Shown piece by piece: positions 62,900-64,000 of a stretch of DNA of 64,000 bases. The notes under the pieces are model-generated. The model made no database searches. It was not told the origin of the DNA and saw nothing but the letters and a program-made list of their open reading frames with translations. The stretch's first letter is position 1, and each line of letters opens with the position of its first letter. The position numbers and the translations under genes were made by a program. This DNA comes from Acanthococcus lagerstroemiae (lineage: Eukaryota; Arthropoda; Insecta; Hemiptera; Eriococcidae), in contig JAJSSI010000035.1 of assembly GCA_031841125.1 (NCBI GenBank), forward strand, positions 35,501 to 99,500, in the 5' to 3' direction.

Positions 62900-63326
62900 T
62901 TTACTAGAACACTTGACCTTTGGGTCATAGATTTGGACAAAACTTGAGGATATGTTTTCTAGTATTAAAAAATAGAAGCTACGATATTAGACGCTAACGC
63001 TCTATATTTCCGAAGTTATGGGAGATTTTGACCATTTACAGGAAAATAATGGTTTTAATTCTATAGCCAGTAATTAAGCTGTACATCAATATGAAAATTT
63101 CTTACCAAGCAAAAATGAGGGTTGATATCAAATTATTTTGAATGAAAAAAAATTCTTCAGCTTAAACTTTTTCTTTGGGACATACAAGGATTTAAATAAA
63201 AAGTACAAAAGACTTACAAGGATTTAAATAAAAAGTACAAAAGTATTTTTTATTTTTTTCTAATAACTAAATATTACCCGTGGTATTTCTTAGGTGACTA
63301 AGAAACTGTGTCTTTTACAAAAAGAA
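62900..63326 (+). repeat. Diverged copy of the 35.6-kb repeat
   Basis: GACCTTTGGGTCATAGATTTGG and following lines parallel 35,605-35,835 in the same orientation, with clear divergence. It leads directly into the 63,327 repeat. Confidence 0.65.
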
Positions 63327-64000
63327 TAGTACATTACATTACAAGGGACGAATGTCGATCATTCCTCCCGCCGAAGTAATTTCCCCCCGAGGCGAAGCCG
63401 AGGGGGGAACTTCGGCGGGAATGATGATCGACATTCGTCCCGTGTAATGTATACTATTTTTCTTACTGCCCGGTCGAAAATTCGAGACAATAAAGTCAAA
63501 AAATGCAGACGCGCCGGATTTCGTCTGCTGTATGCCCGCAGCCATGTTTTCACTTCCCTCCCGGCTCGTCTGCAAAGGAGATACTGCCTAACCTAGCCTG
63601 CTTTTAAATTCGTTTCGCACCACCGTATAATTCAATAATAAAAGGTATCAGTCATATATAGATGAAGTTCCGAATAAAAAAACGAGTTCAATAATAAAAG
63701 GTGTCAATAATATATAGATGAAGTTTCGAATAAAAAAACGAGTTCAATAATAAAAGGTGTCAATAATATATAGATGAAGTTTCGAATAAAAAAACGAGTT
63801 CAATAATTAAAGGTGTCAATAATGTATAGATGAAGTTTCGAAAAAAAAGAGTTTCCGATTAACGGCCTAGAGAGATGAAAAGAATTTAACATATTTATTC
63901 TTGAATAAAAGCATATATGTATATGAACTAACTTAATGTTGTTCTACACATTAAATTATCGCGTGAAACGTAAGATTCTCACGCGCGTTTCGAGAGGCTT
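63327..64000. repeat. Second copy of the 36,908 dispersed repeat, cut by the window end
   Basis: Head 63,327-63,456 is an inverted repeat with TAGTACATTACATT ends and a GGCGAAGCC centre. Four tandem units of about 58 bp lie at 63,629-63,850. Nearly identical to 36,908-37,535 otherwise, which implies recent spread. Confidence 0.85.

Overview
This window is a transposable-element graveyard from an animal genome, most likely an insect and plausibly a parasitoid hymenopteran. That placement is an inference from element types only: Ty3/gypsy elements with env genes, Jockey-like and Penelope-like retroelements, Helitrons and foldback DNA elements. No single-copy host gene was recognised. The background is strongly AT-rich with many TA microsatellites. 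A 500-base assembly gap lies at 54,119-54,618.

1-12.3 kb: a large envelope-bearing Ty3/gypsy (errantivirus-like) element on the + strand, called element 1. It has a 5' LTR, a tRNA-Leu-type primer site, a spliced env signal-peptide exon, gag, PR-RT-RNase H, a separate OTU/macro-like/integrase ORF and a baculovirus-F-like env. gag and env each carry one frameshift, and no 3' LTR was found. Its base composition is much more GC-balanced than everything after it. 12.3-14.8 kb holds A-rich non-coding DNA, strong hairpins and a candidate spliced minus-strand gene.

15.0-33.0 kb: a nest. A degraded + strand Helitron helicase is split by a second Ty3/gypsy element (element 2, 20,340-31,437) flanked by a 4-bp AAAA duplication. 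Element 2 has a Gag with thirteen zinc knuckles, a -1 frameshift signal, a full PR-RT-RH-IN Pol and a glycoprotein env of a different type, resembling the Monjiviricetes/chuvirus fusion glycoprotein. Its 3' LTR is reduced to 27 bp. The Helitron ends at 32,227 with a textbook hairpin plus CTAG; a mirror-image copy of that end lies at 15,033. A solo LTR with ATGT duplications follows at 32,273-33,027.

33-46.5 kb: non-autonomous material. It contains an LTR-like promoter/polyA region with two covarying hairpins, a GC-rich minisatellite, and a 7-kb complex of long inverted repeats (35.2-42.2 kb) made of nested foldback elements. Then come a direct-repeat pair and two dead LINE fragments, one of them Jockey-like on the minus strand.

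46.5-64 kb: a small two-exon gene of unknown function (47,955-48,752), a decayed Penelope-like element with GIY-YIG nuclease remnant, a second dead Helitron helicase on the minus strand, the gap, and about 7 kb of AT-rich unique-looking DNA with no gene I can support. A TTAA-flanked MITE (62,001-62,540) and a second copy of the 36.9-37.5 kb repeat close the window.

The biology centres on two env-carrying retroelements that share a three-part plan (Gag, frameshifted Pol, spliced Env). Both carry a macro-domain-like segment between RNase H and integrase, and element 1 adds an OTU-type cysteine protease. They acquired unrelated envelope genes.
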